DNA from: Xanthomonas fragariae
GTDB taxonomy: Bacteria > Pseudomonadota > Gammaproteobacteria > Xanthomonadales > Xanthomonadaceae
NCBI RefSeq assembly: GCF_017603965.1
Contig: NZ_CP071955.1
Coordinates: 3,100,001 to 3,164,000 of the forward strand
Reading direction: 5' to 3'
Length of the DNA stretch: 64,000 nt
Below, piece by piece: positions 59,824 through 64,000 of the stretch (position 1 is its first letter; each line of letters begins with the position of its first letter). The notes below the pieces were generated by a model that ran no database searches, had not been told where the DNA came from, and saw only the letters and a list, made by a program, of their open reading frames with translations. The position numbers and the translations under genes are program-made.

Positions 59824-62800
59824 TTATTCTCGGACACGGGCGATCCCCAGCAGGTCGTACACGTTTCGCATCAGATCCAACTCTTGGTAAGGCTTGCCCA
59901 GGTAACGCTGCACGCCGATCTCGAAGGCACGCTGGCGATGCTTCTCGCCACTGCGCGAGGTGATCATCATGATCGGCACCGCCTTGAAACGCGGGTCGGC
60001 ACGCATCGCGGTCGCCAGTTCGTAGCCGTCCATGCGCGGCATTTCGATATCCAGCAGCATCAGGTCGGGCACGCGTTCTTCGAGCAATTTCATTGCCTCG
60101 ACACCATCGCGTGCGGTGGTGATGTCCAGGTTATGGCGTTCCAGCACGCGGCTGGTGACCTTGCGCATGGTCAGCGAGTCGTCGACCACCATCACCAATG
60201 GCACCTGGCGCTGCGATTGGGCCTTGGTTTCCAGGGCCGGACGCGCGGGCTGTGCGAGGTAACGACGCACCAGTGGGGCGATGTCCAGGATCACCACCAC
60301 GCTACCATCGCCGGTGATGGTAGCGCCGTAGATGCCCGGCACCGAGGCGATCTGCAGGCCCACCGGCTTGACCACGATTTCGCGGTTGCCCAGCACCTGG
60401 TCGATCGCCACGGCGGCGCGCAGATCGCCCGCACGTACCAGCAACAACGGCACCTGCGCCTGACCATCGGCACTGGCCCCGGCCTGGCCGACCAGCGAGC
60501 CGAGGTCGTGCAGCACGTATTCCTCGCCAGCGTAGTGGTAACCGCCCTGGCCGGACTCGTAACGGATACGCGAGATGTGGCCGATACCGCTGACCGAACC
60601 CACCGGCACCGCGAACATGGTGCCGCCGATGCGTACGAACACCGCCTGGGTGACCGCCAGCGTCTGCGGCAGGCGCAGGGTGAAGGTGACGCCCTGGCCG
60701 TGCACCGAGCGGATATCCACCGAGCCGCCGAGCTGACGCACTTCGTTGCCCACCACGTCCATGCCCACGCCACGGCCGGACAGCTGGCTGACCTGCTCGG
60801 AGGTGCTGAAACCGGAAGCGAAAATCAGGCTATCCAGCTCGGCATCGCCAAGCGCCTGGCCGGGTTCGATCAGGCCGCGCTGTTCGCCGCGGCGACGGAT
60901 CGCCTCGCGGTCCAGCCCGGCGCCGTCGTCGGCCACTTCCAGCACGATTTCCGAGCCTTCGCGGCGCAGACGGATCGCGATGCTGCCTTCTTCCGGCTTG
61001 CCTGCGCTACGCCGTTGCTCCGGCGTTTCCAGGCCATGCGCTACCGAGTTGCGCAGCATGTGTTCCAACGGCGCAATCATGCGATCCAACACGTTGCGAT
61101 CGAGTTCACCCTGGGTGCCTTCCAGCAGCAGATGCACTTGCTTGCCGGTGTCGCTGGCCGCCTGGCGCACCACACGGCGCAGACGCGGCACCAGCCCATC
61201 GAACGGCACCATGCGCGTACGCAGCAGGCCGTCCTGCAGCTCGGAACTGACGCGCGACTGCTGTTGCAAAAGGCCGTCGTACTGACGCGAGAGATTTTCC
61301 AGCACCCCTTGCAGGCCGCTCAAGTCGGCGGCCGATTCGTTCAGCGCGCGGCTGAGCTGCTGCAGGGTGGAGAAGCGGTCCAGTTCCAGCGGATCGAAGG
61401 TACGATCGCCCTGGTCCTGCTCGCGCTGATAACGCGCGACGATCTGCGCTTCGGTTTCCAGATCCAGACGCCGCAATTGGTCGCGCAGACGGGCGTTGGT
61501 GCGATCCAGTTCGCCCATGGCGCCACGGAATGCGCCCAACTGCTGTTCCAGGCGCGAGCGGTAGATCGCCACTTCGCCAGCGTGGTTGACCAGGCGGTCC
61601 AGCAGGTCGGCGCGCACGCGCACCTGTTGCTGCTGCACGCGCGGCAGGACGTCTTCTTCGGTCTGACCCTCGACCGGAATCGGTGCGGACAACGGTGCCG
61701 GTTCCACCGACGCCTTGGCGATTGCACGCACATCGGCATCGCTGGGCGGGGCCGCATTGCGGCCACGGGTGCGGGTTTCGAAAGCTTCCACCAGGTCGGT
61801 CGGCATCGCCACGGCGCGGTGCATGCCGGTGCGGGTCAGCAACTGGTGCAGACGATCGAAGCCGCGCTCGAACAAGCGCACATCATCACGATCGATGTCG
61901 GTACGGTTGGCCGCCACGGCTTCGAGCAGCGATTCGATCGCATGGCCGAGATCGCCGATGGCATTGATGCCTGCCATGCGCGCGCCGCCCTTGAGCGTGT
62001 GCAGATCGCGTTGCAGCCCGTTCAGGACATCGCGGTCGTCCTGCACTTCGCGCATGCGGGCGATCAGACCATCGCAATGGTCCAACAGATCGCGGCCTTC
62101 CTCGACGAAGATGTCGACGAGTTCGCCATCGAGCTGGTCGAAGTTGAGCGGGCCGGTATCGAATGCTGCGCCAGCATCGTTGGCAGTGGTGTCGGCCGGT
62201 GCAGCTTCTTCAACTGGTGCGCTGAAGGCTGCGGCGGTGGTGTCTTGGTGTTCGGTGGCGGGCTCGCTCTGTCGAATGTGCTCGGCGTGTTCGACTTGAT
62301 CTGTCGCCGCAGTCGCTTCGAGCGATGCGTGTGCGTCGCTGTGCTGTGCGTCGGCGCCGGTAGCGACACCCGTCTCGGCATGCAGCTGCGCCGCGGTTTC
62401 AGACTGCCGATCGCCAGTCTTTTCGACCTGATCGGCCACCTGCGCCATCTCGAACGCCCGTACCGACTCGATGGTGTCGTCAGGCAGTGCCTCGGCGGTG
62501 TGCTCGGCGTCGGTTGGCTCGGCTTCCACCGCATGTTCGTGCGATCGCCCGTCCGACTGCGCTTGCTTGCCCGAATGGGCCTGCTCGTCGGCAGGCTGCT
62601 CCTGCGCGGCCACAGCAGCGTGCTCGTACGAAGCAGCCGCGTCTGCGTGCTCGGCTCGTTGGTCGCCCGAATGGCCGTCCTGATCGGTCGATACGCTGTC
62701 CAGCGCCGCGGTTTCCGGCGTCCAGTCTTCAGTCATCGCCACTTGCGCATCTTCGGCCGACGGCGCCTCGGCATGCTGCGGCTGTGCTTGGTCGGCACCA

Positions 62801-64000
62801 TGCGTCGGCACGGCGGCATCGGACAGCTGTGCGCTCGCATCGAGATACGGCGATCGATCCTGCGCGCCGGTCAGTTCGATCGCCGCGTTGTTGCCGACTG
62901 CAGCATCGCTGGGCGTGTCGAGATCGTCCAGTTCGTCCGGCAATACCTGTGGCGGCCACTGCGCTTTCGGCAACGTATCCACCAACGCGCGCAAGCGCTC
63001 CGTCAATGCTGCGAACGACGGAATCATGGGCACATCGGCGCGCAATGCGGTCACGGTCGTAACGATCGCAGCGGCGGTTGCCGCGATCGCTTCGACACCT
63101 TCCGCAGACGGCGTTACCGATGCGGCAAGCAGACGCTTGAGGTAACTTTCCGCTGGCGTGGTCACCAGGGTGATTTCCGGCACGTCGGTCATCGCGAACG
63201 CGCCACTCATCGTGTGCACGGCGCGCAGCAATTCTTCGGTGGCCAACTGCGGTTCGGCCTGGGTGGCCTGCAACCAGGCATTGACAGTGTCCAGATGCGC
63301 TGCAACTTCGGCTTCCAGAATCTCGCGCAGCACGCTGTCGACCGATGCAGGCGTCCCGCCACTGGCAGCGAACATGCCGGCGGCAGCCGGAATGGCAGCC
63401 GGCATGACGGCCGCATCTGCGCACACCGGTGTCGCGGTTGCAGGCACGTAGTAGATTTCTTCGCCCGCGGCAACGCGCTCGGCAACTGCCTGGATTTCCG
63501 GCAGATCGGCGCTGATGCGGCTCTGGTCGCGCAGCGCGGCAGTGAACTGCGGCAACACCTCATAGGCCAGCTCGACCGCCGCCACCACCGCCGGACTGGC
63601 CGACCGCGAGTTGTCGAGCACGCGGTTGAGCATGCTCTCGATCTTCCAGCTGAACTCGCCCAGCACATGGGCGCCAACCAGACGACCACTGCCCTTCAAG
63701 GTATGGAAGACACGGCGGATCGAACGCAGTTTTTCCGGGCTGTTCGGGGAGGCACGCCATACCGGCAGCAGTTGCCCAAGGTTGACCAGTTCTTCGTCGA
63801 ATTCTTCGAGGAAGACGTCACGAATATCGTCGTCGATATCGCTGTCGCCGAAACCTCCAAAGATGCCGGCAGCGGCACTGGCTGGAGCAGGCTCGCTTGC
63901 TGCTTGCACGGGCGCTGCCTGCGCAGACTCGGCATCGGCATCAGTCGTCAGCGGCGCTGGCGGACGTTCCACATCAAACTGCGCAGCGGCAGCGTCTAGC
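59824..64000 (-). CDS. chpA: Pil-Chp hybrid histidine kinase ChpA/PilL, N-terminus outside window
   Basis: More than 1390 residues; the frame is open at the right edge. Visible order: an Hpt domain with phospho-His in VFHTLKGSGR (nt near 63705), a degenerate Hpt with AVHTMSGAFA, an acidic Ala/Glu/His-rich linker (62200-62900), an Hpt domain with LHTLKGGARMAG, and a CheA dimerisation region. The ATPase domain follows (MLRNSVAHGLETPEQRR, DDGAGLDREAI, GRGVGMDVV), then a CheW-like domain. A C-terminal receiver closes the protein (VMVVDDSLTMRKV, phospho-Asp in LMLLDIEMPRMDG, SRSGEKH, GKPY). It phosphorylates PilG/PilH-type regulators to steer twitching motility. Confidence 0.95.
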   Translation of the reverse strand, partial: LDAAAAQFDVERPPAPLTTDADAESAQAAPVQAASEPAPASAAAGIFGGFGDSDIDDDIRDVFLEEFDEELVNLGQLLPVWRASPNSPEKLRSIRRVFHTLKGSGRLVGAHVLGEFSWKIESMLNRVLDNSRSASPAVVAAVELAYEVLPQFTAALRDQSRISADLPEIQAVAERVAAGEEIYYVPATATPVCADAAVMPAAIPAAAGMFAASGGTPASVDSVLREILEAEVAAHLDTVNAWLQATQAEPQLATEELLRAVHTMSGAFAMTDVPEITLVTTPAESYLKRLLAASVTPSAEGVEAIAATAAAIVTTVTALRADVPMIPSFAALTERLRALVDTLPKAQWPPQVLPDELDDLDTPSDAAVGNNAAIELTGAQDRSPYLDASAQLSDAAVPTHGADQAQPQHAEAPSAEDAQVAMTEDWTPETAALDSVSTDQDGHSGDQRAEHADAAASYEHAAVAAQEQPADEQAHSGKQAQSDGRSHEHAVEAEPTDAEHTAEALPDDTIESVRAFEMAQVADQVEKTGDRQSETAAQLHAETGVATGADAQHSDAHASLEATAATDQVEHAEHIRQSEPATEHQDTTAAAFSAPVEEAAPADTTANDAGAAFDTGPLNFDQLDGELVDIFVEEGRDLLDHCDGLIARMREVQDDRDVLNGLQRDLHTLKGGARMAGINAIGDLGHAIESLLEAVAANRTDIDRDDVRLFERGFDRLHQLLTRTGMHRAVAMPTDLVEAFETRTRGRNAAPPSDADVRAIAKASVEPAPLSAPIPVEGQTEEDVLPRVQQQQVRVRADLLDRLVNHAGEVAIYRSRLEQQLGAFRGAMGELDRTNARLRDQLRRLDLETEAQIVARYQREQDQGDRTFDPLELDRFSTLQQLSRALNESAADLSGLQGVLENLSRQYDGLLQQQSRVSSELQDGLLRTRMVPFDGLVPRLRRVVRQAASDTGKQVHLLLEGTQGELDRNVLDRMIAPLEHMLRNSVAHGLETPEQRRSAGKPEEGSIAIRLRREGSEIVLEVADDGAGLDREAIRRRGEQRGLIEPGQALGDAELDSLIFASGFSTSEQVSQLSGRGVGMDVVGNEVRQLGGSVDIRSVHGQGVTFTLRLPQTLAVTQAVFVRIGGTMFAVPVGSVSGIGHISRIRYESGQGGYHYAGEEYVLHDLGSLVGQAGASADGQAQVPLLLVRAGDLRAAVAIDQVLGNREIVVKPVGLQIASVPGIYGATITGDGSVVVILDIAPLVRRYLAQPARPALETKAQSQRQVPLVMVVDDSLTMRKVTSRVLERHNLDITTARDGVEAMKLLEERVPDLMLLDIEMPRMDGYELATAMRADPRFKAVPIMMITSRSGEKHRQRAFEIGVQRYLGKPYQELDLMRNVYDLLGIARVRE

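Noticed and set aside
59884..63999. A 1371-codon open frame on the plus strand opposite chpA
   Set aside because: It mirrors the GC-biased codon pattern of chpA, has no ribosome site and no recognisable domain; chpA domains on the minus strand are clear.

Overview
The window is a GC-rich stretch of a plant-pathogenic Xanthomonas chromosome. The evidence is the combination of a Xanthomonas-type T4SS effector next to virD4, the eight-gene nix plant N-glycan cluster, type III effectors xopK and xopL behind PIP-box promoters, and a Pil-Chp chemosensory operon. I cannot fix the species or pathovar from sequence alone.

Layout. 0-3.5 kb: 3' part of a T4SS effector gene and virD4. 3.7-8.1 kb: glucokinase and a divergent TonB-dependent receptor, with two LacI-type palindromes between them. 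8.3-33.5 kb: the nix cluster in its known order, nixE (GH29), nixF (GH18), nixG (GH20), nixH (GH2), nixI (GH3), then nixJ (GH125), nixK (GH92), nixL (GH35). Between nixI and nixJ lies an 8-kb AT-rich island (19.3-27.4 kb) on the opposite strand. It encodes a microcin/bacteriocin system: a C39-peptidase ABC exporter, an HlyD-type adaptor, three tiny precursors with microcin V-like double-glycine leaders, and a different partner beside each (a four-helix membrane protein, a secreted ClpP-fold protein, a rhomboid protease). A decayed C39 copy and an IS3-family transposase remnant mark it as acquired DNA.

33.7-41.0 kb: a type III effector patch with xopK, a Ser/Thr kinase effector, a frameshifted effector that probably began with an acylation motif, and a HAD-fold protein. 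41.4-51.6 kb: a type I restriction-modification island (single-TRD S-like gene, hsdM, DinD/BRO-like gene, rhuM, hsdS, hsdR, YgjP-like metallopeptidase) flanked by two near-identical direct copies of a 141-bp repeat with terminal inverted repeats. At least four other copies, in both orientations, lie elsewhere in the window. 52.3-57.0 kb: a second GH29 fucosidase, xopL, cutC and a deleted glycosylasparaginase gene. 57.5-64 kb: a GNAT acetyltransferase and chpC-chpB-chpA (chpA runs off the end).

How it fits together. The receptor, glucokinase, nix hydrolases, second fucosidase and the former glycosylasparaginase form a pathway for taking apart plant N-glycans. The effectors act inside the plant cell. 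The T4SS effector, microcin island and restriction-modification island are weapons or defences against other bacteria and phage. No tRNA, rRNA or CRISPR array was seen.
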